From positions 1-64,000 of the forward strand of contig CALQLA020000006.1 of NCBI GenBank assembly GCA_943331295.2: DNA of 64,000 bases, given 5' to 3'. This DNA is from Bordetella parapertussis (GTDB taxonomy: Bacteria; Pseudomonadota; Gammaproteobacteria; Burkholderiales; Casimicrobiaceae). Positions 1 through 8,456 of the stretch are shown here, piece by piece. The notes under the pieces are model-generated. The model was not told where the DNA came from and ran no database searches. It was given only the letters and a program-made list of their open reading frames with translations. Both the position numbers and the translations under genes were made by a program. Every line of letters starts with the position of its first letter. The stretch's first letter is position 1.

Positions 1-1261
1 AGTACCCCTTCATCAGCACGTACCCCCGGATGCAGATCTCCCCCACCTCCCCCACCCCCAGCGTCCGGTTGCTCTCCACCTCCGCGATCCGGATCTCCAC
101 CCCGGCCACCGCCCTCCCGTTCGTCGTCGCCCGCTTGGAGAGCGGGTCGTCCCAGCGGGTGCGCACGACCGCGTTCGACGTTTCCGACATGCCGTAGGCG
201 CTGACCAGCTGCGGCACGCCGATCGTGCGACTCACCCAGTAGAACGATTCGGTCGGCAGCGGCGCGCCGGTGCCGGTGCGCAGGCTGGAAAGATCGTAGC
301 GCTCGCGGTCGGCGAATGCCTTGAGGTCCTGCACGATGGTGTCGACGAAGAACGAGACGGTGATCCGCTCGCGCTCGACCAGTTCGCAGAAGCGGCGCGA
401 CTCGTAGTGGTCGACGATCACCATCGTCGCGCCGGACAGCCACATCGCCAGCGTGTAGAACGTGCCGGTGGCGGTGAAGAGCGGCACGCACGAGAGGTAC
501 CGGTCGGCCGGCGAGAGGTCGAGGCAGGTCGTCGCGAAATAGTTGTTCTGCAGCAGCGGGCCGTGGCAGACCATCGCGCCCTTGGGGAAAGACGTCGTGC
601 CCGACGTGTAGAGGATCTGCGCGACGTCCTGCGGCGACACCGCCGCCATCCGCGCCGCGAGCACGCCGTCGCCCGCCAGCGCGCGGCCGGCGGCCTCGAT
701 CGCCGCGAACGCGTGCATGCTGGGCGGCGTCTCCTGCCCGGCGCCGATCACCCGGCGCAGCGCGGGGAACAGCGGGCTCTGCCACTGGTCGCGGGCATGG
801 GCGCGATAGTGCGGGTCGAGCTCGCCCAGGATGCCGAAGTAGCTGACGCCGCGGCTTCCGTCCTCGATGATCAGCGTCTGCGCGTCCGATTGCGCGAGCA
901 CGTACTTGACGTCGTTCTCGCGGAAGCGCGTGTTGACGGGCACCAGCACCGCGCCGATCGCGGGAACGGCCCACCGAGCCACCAGCCACTCGGTGCGGTC
1001 GGACATCCACAGCGCGACGTTCTCGCCGCGCGCGACGCCCAGCGCGATCAGGCCGCGGGCGAACGCGTCGACGCGCGCGGCCAGCTCTGCGAACGACAGG
1101 CGCTCGTCGCCGCAGACGACGGCGGTGTGGTCGCCGTGCGTCGCCGCCGCCCACTGCAGCGCCTGCCCGAACGTGCGGTTCCGCCAGTCGACGGCCGCGG
1201 CAGTAGCGGGAGCGAAAGCGGGCGGCGGCGGCGCGGCGGCCGCGGTGCCGGCATTCGTCAT
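1..1261 (-). CDS. AMP-dependent acyl-CoA synthetase (3' end off window)
   Basis: An ATP-dependent acid-CoA ligase of the ANL superfamily that would activate a carboxylic acid as an acyl-AMP and then a CoA thioester. About 420 codons are visible from an ATG at 1261 (MTNAGTAAAA); the C-terminal lid domain lies beyond base 1. The phosphate-binding motif ILYTSGTTSFPKG falls at about residues 215-230, and YGMSETSN and GEICIRGY follow. The start lies 7 bp after the stop of the upstream solute-binding protein, so the two are probably co-transcribed with the SDR gene. The substrate cannot be read from the sequence. The operon suggests an imported acid. The family is sure, the substrate unknown. Confidence 0.85.
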   Translation of the reverse strand, partial: MTNAGTAAAAPPPPAFAPATAAAVDWRNRTFGQALQWAAATHGDHTAVVCGDERLSFAELAARVDAFARGLIALGVARGENVALWMSDRTEWLVARWAVPAIGAVLVPVNTRFRENDVKYVLAQSDAQTLIIEDGSRGVSYFGILGELDPHYRAHARDQWQSPLFPALRRVIGAGQETPPSMHAFAAIEAAGRALAGDGVLAARMAAVSPQDVAQILYTSGTTSFPKGAMVCHGPLLQNNYFATTCLDLSPADRYLSCVPLFTATGTFYTLAMWLSGATMVIVDHYESRRFCELVERERITVSFFVDTIVQDLKAFADRERYDLSSLRTGTGAPLPTESFYWVSRTIGVPQLVSAYGMSETSNAVVRTRWDDPLSKRATTNGRAVAGVEIRIAEVESNRTLGVGEVGEICIRGYVLMKGY

Positions 1262-1268
1262 CGCCCGG

Positions 1269-2813
1269 TCACTTCCAGCGCACGTTGCGCAGGTTGTAGT
1301 AGCCGCTGCCGGGCTGCGGCTCCCAGTCGAGCTTCGCGTCCTGCCCGAAGGTGTAGTAGAGCTCCGAGATCAGCACCGCGTGGCCGTCGTCGTGCAGCAC
1401 GCGGCCGATCTGGCGGAAGACCTGGTCGCGCTTCTCGCGCGACGCCTCGGCGTTGCCCTGCGCGATCAGCGTCTCGATGTCCGCGTTGAAGTAATCCGAC
1501 CACGTGCCGTCCTTGCTGGCGGCGCCGCCGATCGGATGCGACGGGTCGTAGATCGCGTTGGAGAACTGCATCATCGTCATCGGCCCGCTCTTGTGCGTGT
1601 TGTTGAGCCGGCTCCACGCGCTGTAGTCCAGCACCTTGACCTTCGCCTTGACGCCGACCTGCGACCAGTACGCCGCGATCACCTCGCACAGCTCCTTCGG
1701 CATGTCGCTCGGGCAAAGCAGCTCGGTCTCGAAGCCGTTGGGGTAGCCGGCCTCGGCCAGCAGCTTCTTCGCGAGCGCCGGGTCGTAGGCGTAGGGCTTG
1801 AGCGCCGGGTCGACGCCGTACGGGTAGGAAGATGAGATGTACGAGGCCATCGGCGCGCCGATCCCGTGCAGCACGTTCTTGATGATCGACTGCGTGTCGA
1901 GCGCGTGGTTGAGCGCGAGGCGGACCTGGCGCTTGGCGAGCGGCGTGTCCGGCACGTTGGAATAGAGCCGCACGGCGAGCGGGCTGCCGGTCTGCACCGG
2001 CTTCACCAGCACGCCGGGCGTGGCCTTCAGCCGCGCGACGTCGGCGGCGGCGACATAGTCGACGATGTCGACCTCGCTCGCGAGCAGCGCGTTGACGCGG
2101 CTGCTGGCATCCGGAATGAGCCGGAAGACGAGGCGCTTGACGCCCGGCTTCGGCCCCCAGTAGCCGTCGAAGCGCGCGAACTCCACCGACTGCCCGATCT
2201 TCTGCTCGACGAAGCGGTAGGGGCCCGAGCCCACCGGCGCGCGCGCGAAGGCTTCCGGGCTGCCCAGCGACTCGGTGTACTCCTTGGGCACCAGCTGCAC
2301 GTAGCCCGCGACCTTGTTGAGGAACGCGCCGTCGGCGCGCTTAAGGCGGATCGTCACCGTGCCGTCGGCGTTGGCGTCGACGCCGTCGACGAGGTTGGCG
2401 AAGAACGGCCGGCGCGTGCTCTTCGTTTCCGGGGCGAGGATTCGCTCGACCGAGTACTTGACATCCTTCGCCGTCAGCGTCGCGCCATTGTGGAACTTGA
2501 CGTCCTTGCGCAGCGTGAAGGTGTAGCGCAGGCCGTCGTCGGAGCGCGTGACTGCAGTGGCGACGGACGGCTGCAGGTTGCCCTTGTCGTCGAACCCGTA
2601 CAGCGTGTCGTAGAGCTGCCAGCCGTAGCGCTGCGAGTCACCGGTGGCGGCCACCTGCGCGTCGAGGTTGCTGATTTCCTTGCCGACGCCGAACACGACC
2701 GTGTCGCGGTCGATCGCCGGCTTGCCGTTCAGGGCGGCGGCGAACGGCGCGGCCAGCAGCGTGGCCAGTCCCAGACCGGAGGCAACAATCGTCGCAAGCG
2801 TGCGTGCACCCAT
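1269..2813 (-). CDS. ABC transporter substrate-binding protein, family 5 (first of three paralogs)
   Basis: A periplasmic solute-binding protein of the DppA/OppA family (SBP_bac_5), 514 aa, the usual length. It starts with a Sec signal peptide (hydrophobic run about residues 8-27, Ala-rich cleavage site). The typical blocks are present: LYDTLYGFD, the YTFTLRKDVKFHNG strand, and DVKYSVERI. ATG 2813 is preceded by GGGGAGAG. It closely resembles the products of 4945-6492 and 6561-8171, so the three arose by duplication. No permease or ATPase gene is in the window. Family members bind peptides, but homologs in catabolic operons may bind other small organic solutes. The ligand is unknown. Confidence 0.9.
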   Translation of the reverse strand: MGARTLATIVASGLGLATLLAAPFAAALNGKPAIDRDTVVFGVGKEISNLDAQVAATGDSQRYGWQLYDTLYGFDDKGNLQPSVATAVTRSDDGLRYTFTLRKDVKFHNGATLTAKDVKYSVERILAPETKSTRRPFFANLVDGVDANADGTVTIRLKRADGAFLNKVAGYVQLVPKEYTESLGSPEAFARAPVGSGPYRFVEQKIGQSVEFARFDGYWGPKPGVKRLVFRLIPDASSRVNALLASEVDIVDYVAAADVARLKATPGVLVKPVQTGSPLAVRLYSNVPDTPLAKRQVRLALNHALDTQSIIKNVLHGIGAPMASYISSSYPYGVDPALKPYAYDPALAKKLLAEAGYPNGFETELLCPSDMPKELCEVIAAYWSQVGVKAKVKVLDYSAWSRLNNTHKSGPMTMMQFSNAIYDPSHPIGGAASKDGTWSDYFNADIETLIAQGNAEASREKRDQVFRQIGRVLHDDGHAVLISELYYTFGQDAKLDWEPQPGSGYYNLRNVRWK

Positions 2814-2876
2814 GGCTCTCTCCCCTGGTAGGCCGGCGCCCGGACGGGCGCGGGCCGGCGAATGATCCGGACGCCG

Positions 2877-3653
2877 CTACCGCAGCGTTTCCGGCCCGCC
2901 CTTGACGTAAATGATCTGGCCCGACACGAACGAGGCCTCTTCGCTGCAAAGAAACGCAATGACGTTGGCGATGTCGCGCGGCACGCCCACGCGGCCCAGC
3001 GGGATGTTCTTGGCGCGCAGCGCCATGTAATCCTCGGCGGTGTAGCCACGCCGCGCGGCGGTCTGCCGCGTCATCTCGGTATCGACGAAGCCCGGCGCGA
3101 CGGCGTTGACGTTGATGTTGTAGGGCCCGAGCTCGATGGCGGCGGTGCGCGTGAACGCCTGCAGCCCCGCCTTGGCGGTCGAATAGTTCGCCTGGCCGCG
3201 GTTGCCGAGCGCCGACGTCGACGACAGGCTCACGATCTTGCCGAAGCGCTGCGGCACCATGTGTCGCTGTGCCGCCCGCGTGCACAGGAACGCGCCGCGC
3301 AGGTGGACGCCCATGACGAGGTCCCAGTCGGCGGCGGTCATCTTGAACAGCAGGTTGTCGCGGGTGACGCCGGCGTTGTTGACCAGGATGTCGAGGCCGC
3401 CCAGTTCGGCCAGCACGCGCGCCGTCATCGCGTCGACGCTCTCCTCGTCCGAGACGTCGCAGCCGATGCCGATCGCGCGCACGCCCGTCCGCAACGCGAC
3501 CTGCGCGGCGGCGCTTTCCGCGGCGTCGGCCGCGAGGTCGCAGATGGCGACGGCGGCGCCATCCTCGGCGAGGCGCTCTGCAGTGGCGAGGCCGATGCCG
3601 CGCGCCGCGCCGGTGACCAGCGCAACGCGTCCGGCAAATCGTGGGTGGGTCAC
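2877..3653 (-). CDS. SDR-family NAD(P)-dependent oxidoreductase (FabG-like)
   Basis: A classical short-chain dehydrogenase, 258 aa. The cofactor motif TGAARGIG is at residues 14-21, NNAG at 92-95, and the catalytic triad is Ser144, Tyr157 and Lys161 (YSTAK). A PGFVDTEM segment follows. The open frame runs far upstream, but GTG 3653 is chosen because it gives a normal SDR N-terminus (VTHPRFAGRVALVTG) and has AAGGAG seven bases upstream. It would oxidise a 3-hydroxyacyl-CoA or reduce a 3-ketoacyl-CoA, which fits the neighbouring CoA ligase and enoyl-CoA hydratase. It is probably first in an operon with the solute-binding protein and the CoA ligase downstream. Confidence 0.88.
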   Translation of the reverse strand: MTHPRFAGRVALVTGAARGIGLATAERLAEDGAAVAICDLAADAAESAAAQVALRTGVRAIGIGCDVSDEESVDAMTARVLAELGGLDILVNNAGVTRDNLLFKMTAADWDLVMGVHLRGAFLCTRAAQRHMVPQRFGKIVSLSSTSALGNRGQANYSTAKAGLQAFTRTAAIELGPYNINVNAVAPGFVDTEMTRQTAARRGYTAEDYMALRAKNIPLGRVGVPRDIANVIAFLCSEEASFVSGQIIYVKGGPETLR

Positions 3654-3965
3654 CGTGCTCGCTCCTTGGTTGGTTGCGGCGCCGTCCGTGCGGCACCATT
3701 CGTCGTGCGGATCGGCGCCGTGTACCCGGCACGCGTCCGGACGACAGTGTAGATCGGGCAGTGTCGATCCAGCAACATGTGAAACATCGTTCGCGAAACT
3801 TTCCCGTGCCGGCGGCTGCGCGGGCCCCCGGCGCCGGTGGCCCGGGGCGCCCCGGCGGCGCGCGAGTTCCGACCGCATTTCCCTATGACAATCGATCGCG
3901 TTACGGCGCCGGCGCGGACACCGTCCGGGCCGACCACAGCAGCGCTCCCGCAGCCGGCAATGTAT
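3654..3965. other. Intergenic region upstream of the SDR operon, no gene seen
   Basis: About 310 bp without a convincing gene on either strand. It should hold the leftward promoter for the SDR/binding-protein/CoA-ligase operon. The ribosome binding site of the SDR gene is at its left edge. The candidate operator dyad lies just past its right edge. No strong sigma-70 hexamer pair was found by eye. Confidence 0.5.
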
Positions 3966-3978
3966 TCCACTATATGGA
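3966..3978. promoter_or_regulatory. Candidate operator, TCCA-N5-TGGA copy 1
   Basis: The sequence TCCACTATATGGA is a dyad with an A/T-rich centre in otherwise very G+C-rich DNA. It overlaps the stop codon (3970-3972) of the hydrolase gene and lies about 310 bp upstream of the SDR start. It matches the dyads at 8196-8210 and 8373-8385. The regulator is not in the window. Confidence 0.5.
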
Positions 3979-4908
3979 CTTATTCCGGGTTTCCATCCAG
4001 TCGGACAGGTGCCGCAGGAACGCGGCCGGCGCTTCGTAGGGAAGCCAGTGCCCTGCCCCGGCGACGATCGCCGTCGTGGCATCCGGGCGCGCGGCCAGCA
4101 GCGATGCGACGCGCAGGCGCACGTCCGCGTCGAACGCGTCGCGGTCGCCCCACAGCGCCAGCACGGGCGCCCTGACCTGCGGCAGCACCTCGAGCAGGAA
4201 GTCCGACCGCGTCGTGAAGCGGCCGCGGAAGCGCGCCCGCGCGACATTGGCGTCCTGCACGCGGACGGCAACCGGGTCGATGCGCGCCGGATCGCCGAAC
4301 ATCACCACCGCCAGGTTCTCGCGATGCAGCGCGAAGCGCGTCGCCTCGTCCATCTCCGGGCGCACCCGCGCCAGCGGCGGCGGCAACTGCGGACGGTTGC
4401 CCAGCCCGCCCGGCGACACAAGCACCAGCCGGGACAGCCGCGCGCCGCGCACGCGGCCGGCTTCGAGCTCGCGCGCAAGCCATCCCGCGTACACGGCGCC
4501 CAGCGAGAAACCGCCGACGCTCACCAGTGCGGCACGGCCCAGGAGCTCGGCGCGCGCGGCATCGAGGCCGTCCGCCAGCACCCGCGCGAACGCCATCGGC
4601 GACCGGTCGTCGGGCGCATCGTCCGAGTCGCCGAAGCCCGGGAGGTCCGGCACCACGACGCGATACCGCGCGGCGAGCGGCGCGATGACGGCGAGCCAGT
4701 GCGTCCACGACCCGTAGGAGCCGTGCATCAGCACGATGGCCTCGCGCGCGGCAGCGTCGCCCCAGGCGCGCCAGACGATGGCCCGCCCGTCCGCCCCCCG
4801 CGTGCGCACGACCCGCGCCGCGGCATCGAGCGCCGACGGCGCAGGGGGCTCCGCACCATCGACGGCCGTCGGCAACGCCATCGGCGGAGGCGAGTCAACG
4901 GTCAGCAT
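3970..4908 (-). CDS. Alpha/beta-fold hydrolase
   Basis: An alpha/beta hydrolase of 312 aa. The oxyanion-hole segment LMHGSYGSW is at about residues 60-68, and the nucleophile elbow GFSLG places the catalytic Ser at 135. A downstream GDRDAFD supplies the likely acid and GAGHWLPYE the catalytic His. There is no signal peptide, so the protein is cytoplasmic. It may cleave an ester, or a C-C bond of a ring-fission product, in the same catabolic route as the CoA ligase and SDR genes. The gene lies 36 bp after the upstream solute-binding protein gene, in the same direction, so co-transcription is likely. The substrate is unknown. Confidence 0.82.
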   Translation of the reverse strand: MLTVDSPPPMALPTAVDGAEPPAPSALDAAARVVRTRGADGRAIVWRAWGDAAAREAIVLMHGSYGSWTHWLAVIAPLAARYRVVVPDLPGFGDSDDAPDDRSPMAFARVLADGLDAARAELLGRAALVSVGGFSLGAVYAGWLARELEAGRVRGARLSRLVLVSPGGLGNRPQLPPPLARVRPEMDEATRFALHRENLAVVMFGDPARIDPVAVRVQDANVARARFRGRFTTRSDFLLEVLPQVRAPVLALWGDRDAFDADVRLRVASLLAARPDATTAIVAGAGHWLPYEAPAAFLRHLSDWMETRNKSI

Positions 4909-4944
4909 CGAACCCTGCCGGCGGGCAGGCCTGCGCCGGCGCGG

Positions 4945-6492
4945 CTACTGCCACGCCACCTTGCGGAAGTTGAGGAAGCCCGAGCCCTGCTGCACTTCCC
5001 AGGCGATGTCCTTCTTCTTCGCGAACACGTTGAAGAGCTCGGTGACGAGCAGCGCCGACGCGTCGTCGTGCAGCAGCCGGCCGACCTTCTTGAACAGCGC
5101 GCCGCGGGCCTCGGCGCCGGCCGTGCTGTCCAGCTCGACGATCAGCTTCTCGACCTCGGGGTTGTAGTAGTCGGACCACGTGCCGTCCTTCGAGAACGAG
5201 CCCGCCACCGGGTGGATCGGGTCGTAGATGCCGTTGGTGAACTGCGTGGTCGTCATCGGCCCCGTCTTGTGCGTGTTGTTGAGGCGGCTCCAGGCGGCGT
5301 AGTCGATGCGGTTGATCTTCACCTTGACGCCGACCTGGCCCAGGTAGGCGGCGATCGCCTCGGCGAACTCCTTCGGCGTGCCGACGGCGTCGAACAGCTC
5401 GATCTCGAAGCCGTTCGGGTAGCCGGCCTTCTTCAGGAGCTCCTTCGCCTTCGCCGGGTCGTACGGGTACGGCGCGACGTCGGGGTCGCTGCCGTACGGG
5501 AAGTAGCGCGAGATGAACGTGCCCATCGGCGCGCCGACGCCGTGGAAGACGCCCTTGATGATCGCATTGGCGTCCACCGCGTAGTTGAGCGCCTGCCGGA
5601 CCTCGACCTTGGAGAGCGGCGTGCCGGCGACGTTCGAGTACAGCCGCACGTGCATCGGCGACGACACCGGATTCGTGATCACGTTGAGGGCGGGGTCCTT
5701 CTTCAGCCGCTCGACATCGGACAGCGGGATCATCGCGGAGATGTCGACCTCGCCGGCCAGGATCGCGTTGACGCGGCTGGTCGGCTCCGGGATGTACCGG
5801 AACGTCAGCGTCTTGATCCCGGGCTTCTCGCCGTAGAAGTCGTCGAAGCGCTCCAGTTCCAGGAACTGGCCGATCTTGTTTTCCTTCACCTTGTAGGGCC
5901 CCGTGCCGATGGGGGCGGCGGCGAAGGACTCGGGCGTGGGCAGCTTCGACGTGTAGTTCTTCGGCGCGATGAACAGAAAGCCGGCGATCTTGTTCATGAA
6001 CGCGCCGTCCGGCTTGACCAGCTTGATCAAGACCGTGGACGGGTTCGGCGTCTCGATCGACGCGACCACCGGGGCGAAGAACGGCCGCCGCGTGCTCTTG
6101 TTGACCGGGTCGATGATCCGCTCGATCGAGTACTTTACGTCCTCGGAGGTGAAGGGGTCGCCGTTGTGGAACCGGATGCCCTTCTTCAGCGTGAACGTAT
6201 ACGTGAGCCCGTCCGGCGACAGCTTGAACGACTCGGCCATCCGCGGCACGATGTTGCCCTTGAAGTCGAAGCCGTAGAGGGTGTCGAAGATCTGCATCGC
6301 GTAGCGCTGCGAGTCGCCGCTGGCGGTGATCAGCGCGTCGAGGCTCTGGATCTCCTTGTCCAGCGCCACGATCAGCGTCTCGCGGTTGACCGCGGGCTTC
6401 GTCTTGTCGGCGGCGAGGGCGGGCGTGCCGGCGACCAGGCCGGCGACCAGGATCCCCAGTGCGCCGAGGGATTGAAGGGCGGTTCGTTGCAT
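4945..6492 (-). CDS. ABC transporter substrate-binding protein, family 5 (second paralog)
   Basis: A periplasmic SBP_bac_5 protein of 515 aa. The N-terminal signal peptide ends near ALAADKTKP. The family landmarks are LDALITASGDSQRYAMQIFD, then the VKYSIERI block and a ring of conserved residues around RLNNTHKTGPMTT. It is very like the products of the genes on either side; the C-terminal segments WSDYYNP and QGSGFLNFRK are nearly shared with the third paralog. It lies 68 bp after the third paralog and upstream of the hydrolase. The likely job is solute capture for an ABC importer whose membrane parts are encoded elsewhere. Confidence 0.9.
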   Translation of the reverse strand: MQRTALQSLGALGILVAGLVAGTPALAADKTKPAVNRETLIVALDKEIQSLDALITASGDSQRYAMQIFDTLYGFDFKGNIVPRMAESFKLSPDGLTYTFTLKKGIRFHNGDPFTSEDVKYSIERIIDPVNKSTRRPFFAPVVASIETPNPSTVLIKLVKPDGAFMNKIAGFLFIAPKNYTSKLPTPESFAAAPIGTGPYKVKENKIGQFLELERFDDFYGEKPGIKTLTFRYIPEPTSRVNAILAGEVDISAMIPLSDVERLKKDPALNVITNPVSSPMHVRLYSNVAGTPLSKVEVRQALNYAVDANAIIKGVFHGVGAPMGTFISRYFPYGSDPDVAPYPYDPAKAKELLKKAGYPNGFEIELFDAVGTPKEFAEAIAAYLGQVGVKVKINRIDYAAWSRLNNTHKTGPMTTTQFTNGIYDPIHPVAGSFSKDGTWSDYYNPEVEKLIVELDSTAGAEARGALFKKVGRLLHDDASALLVTELFNVFAKKKDIAWEVQQGSGFLNFRKVAWQ

Positions 6493-6560
6493 CGTTGCCT
6501 CGTCTTCAGGGTGCCGTCAGGCAGGTTGGATGGGGCGCGCCGCCGGGGTTGCCGGCCGCA

Positions 6561-8171
6561 TCAGGGCTTCCACGCCGTCGTGCGGAAGTTCAGGAATCCG
6601 GAGCCCTGCTGGACCTGCCACTGCAGGTCCTTCTTCTTCGCATAGACGTAGACGTGCTCGGAGATGTAGATCGCCGCGGCGTCGTCGTGCAGGATGCGGC
6701 CGATCTTGCGGAACTTCTCGCCGCGCGCCTCGGCGCCCAGCGTGCCTTCGAGCTCGTTGATCAGCGCCTCGACGTCGGGATTGTAGTAGTCGGACCACGT
6801 GCCATCCTTGGAGAACGTGCCGACGATCGGGTGCACGGGATCGTAGATGACGTTGGAGAAGATCGTCACCGTCGCCGGGCCCGCCTTGTGCGTGTTGTTG
6901 AGCCGGATGAACGCCGGGTAGTCCATCCGCACGATCTCGGTCTTGATGCCCACCTGGCTCCAGTACGCGGCGACGGCCTCGGCCAGCTCCTTCGGCTGAT
7001 CGGTACCGCCGTAGAGCTTCACCTCCATGCCGTTCGGGTAGCCGGCCTTCTTCAGCAGTTCCTTCGCCTTGGCCGGGTCGTACGGGTAGGGCTTGATGTC
7101 GGGGTCCGATCCGTACGGGTAGTACTTGGAGATGAACGACCCCATCGGGCTGCCGAAGCCGTACAGCACGCCCTTGATGATGGCGTTGGTGTCGACCGCG
7201 TAGGACAGCGCCTGCCGGACGTCGCGGTTGGCGAACGGGTGGCCCGGCACGTTCGAGTAGAGCCGCACGTGCAGCGGGCCGCCGTTGGGGTTGACGTAGA
7301 CGTCGAGCCCGGCGTCCGCCTTCAGCCGGTTGGCGTCCTGCAGCGGAATGACCGCCGACAGGTCGACCTCTCCGCTCAACAGCGCGTTGACCCGGCTCGC
7401 GGCCTCCGGCACGAACTTCATCACAATCCGCGCCACGCCCGGGCGCTCGCCGATCTCCTTGCCCCAGTAACCGTCGTAGCGCTCGAGCTCGAGGTACTGG
7501 CCGATCTTGAACTCCTTGACGCGGAACGGGCCCGAGCCGATCGGCGCGGCGGCGAAGGCCTCCGGCGTGCCGAGCTTGGTCACGTAGTTCTTCGGCACGA
7601 TGAACAGGAAGCCGGCGACCTTGTTGAGGAACGCGCCGTCGGGCGTCTTCAGCTGGATCGTGACCGTGTTGCCGGACGTCTCGATGCCCTTGACGATCGG
7701 CGCGAAGTAGACGCGCCGCGTGCTCTTGACCGCGGGCTCGAGGATGCGCTCGAGCGAGAACTTCACGTCCTCGGGCGTCAGCGGGTCGCCGTTCTGGAAC
7801 GTGAGCCCGCGCCGCAGCGTGAACGTGTAGCTCATGCGATCGGGCGAGATCTTGACGGCGCTCGCCATTCGCGGGACGAGGTTGCCGACGGGATCGAAGC
7901 CGTACAGCGTATCGTAGACCTGCCAGGCGTAGAGCAGCGAGTCGCCGGTGGACGTGACCTGAGCGTCGAGGTTGCTCACCGACTTCTCGAGCGCGACGAC
8001 CAGCGTGTCCTTGTTGATCGCGGGCTTGTAGTCGGCGGCCAGCGCCGGCAAGGCGCAGGCCGCGATGGCCATCAGGGCCGCCGGGGGGGCCAGCGCCCGC
8101 AGGAAGGCGCGGGCGGCGCGGAACGGCGCAGACGGCGGGACCCGCGGTCGTACGGTAGCGATAGCAGTCAC
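6561..8171 (-). CDS. ABC transporter substrate-binding protein, family 5 (third paralog)
   Basis: A periplasmic SBP_bac_5 protein of 536 aa and the first gene of the leftward operon. A longer open frame reaches 8270, but GTG 8171 is the better start. It is preceded by GGAGGAG seven bases upstream, and the longer version would run through the candidate operator at 8196-8210 and the -10 box at 8260-8265. The N-terminus has a basic stretch, a hydrophobic run (PPAALMAIAACALPALA) and a cleavage site before ADYKPAINKD. The body matches the other two paralogs throughout (GDSLLYAWQVYDTLYGFD, RLNNTHKAG). Ligand unknown. Confidence 0.9.
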   Translation of the reverse strand: MTAIATVRPRVPPSAPFRAARAFLRALAPPAALMAIAACALPALAADYKPAINKDTLVVALEKSVSNLDAQVTSTGDSLLYAWQVYDTLYGFDPVGNLVPRMASAVKISPDRMSYTFTLRRGLTFQNGDPLTPEDVKFSLERILEPAVKSTRRVYFAPIVKGIETSGNTVTIQLKTPDGAFLNKVAGFLFIVPKNYVTKLGTPEAFAAAPIGSGPFRVKEFKIGQYLELERYDGYWGKEIGERPGVARIVMKFVPEAASRVNALLSGEVDLSAVIPLQDANRLKADAGLDVYVNPNGGPLHVRLYSNVPGHPFANRDVRQALSYAVDTNAIIKGVLYGFGSPMGSFISKYYPYGSDPDIKPYPYDPAKAKELLKKAGYPNGMEVKLYGGTDQPKELAEAVAAYWSQVGIKTEIVRMDYPAFIRLNNTHKAGPATVTIFSNVIYDPVHPIVGTFSKDGTWSDYYNPDVEALINELEGTLGAEARGEKFRKIGRILHDDAAAIYISEHVYVYAKKKDLQWQVQQGSGFLNFRTTAWKP

Positions 8172-8195
8172 TTCTGATCTCCTCCGGCGCAATTT

Positions 8196-8210
8196 GTCCA
8201 ATATTTGGAC
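8196..8210. promoter_or_regulatory. Candidate operator, TCCA-N5-TGGA copy 2 (perfect arms)
   Basis: GTCCAATATTTGGAC is a near-perfect 15-bp palindrome. It lies 25 bp upstream of the GTG start of the third solute-binding protein and downstream of that gene's predicted transcription start, where a bound repressor could block elongation. Confidence 0.55.
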
Positions 8211-8259
8211 TATCGTTTGCGGCGCTGCGCGCGGGCCGGGAATGGTCCGCGCACTACCG

Positions 8260-8288
8260 AAATTACGCATTGCACCCTAGAATGTCAA
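8260..8288 (-). promoter_or_regulatory. Sigma-70-type promoter for the leftward operon
   Basis: On the minus strand a consensus -35 TTGACA (8288-8283) is followed by a 17-bp spacer and a -10 TAATTT (8265-8260). Transcription would start near 8253 and give a leader of about 80 nt before GTG 8171. The operator at 8196-8210 lies within this leader. Confidence 0.6.
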
Positions 8289-8372
8289 CCTGCGGGCCTG
8301 CCCGCGACGTTGCGGAAGCCTGCTCCGGAGGGTGCACCGGATCAGGCTTCCACCTTCAGAAGCATTTGTCAT

Positions 8373-8385
8373 TTCAATATATGGA
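8373..8385. promoter_or_regulatory. Candidate operator, TCCA-N5-TGGA copy 3 (one mismatch)
   Basis: TTCAATATATGGA matches the other two dyads except for one base in the left arm. It sits 71 bp upstream of the carboxyltransferase start and just after a TTGTCA hexamer (8366-8371) that could be its -35 box, so binding would occlude the rightward promoter. Confidence 0.45.
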
Positions 8386-8456
8386 CAGATGAATTGAACG
8401 GCGGGGCGGCGCCAGGGTGCCGGTTGCCCTCGTCCCACGCCCGTTCCCCAATCGCC

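Noticed and set aside
4009-6645. Open frame of 878 codons antisense to the second solute-binding protein and hydrolase
   Set aside because: Shadow of real genes on the other strand; no domain, Arg/Val/Asp/His-biased composition.
8205-8456. Longer N-terminus of the carboxyltransferase
   Set aside because: The extra part runs through the candidate operator and divergent promoter region and shows no family similarity; ATG 8457 gives a normal start.
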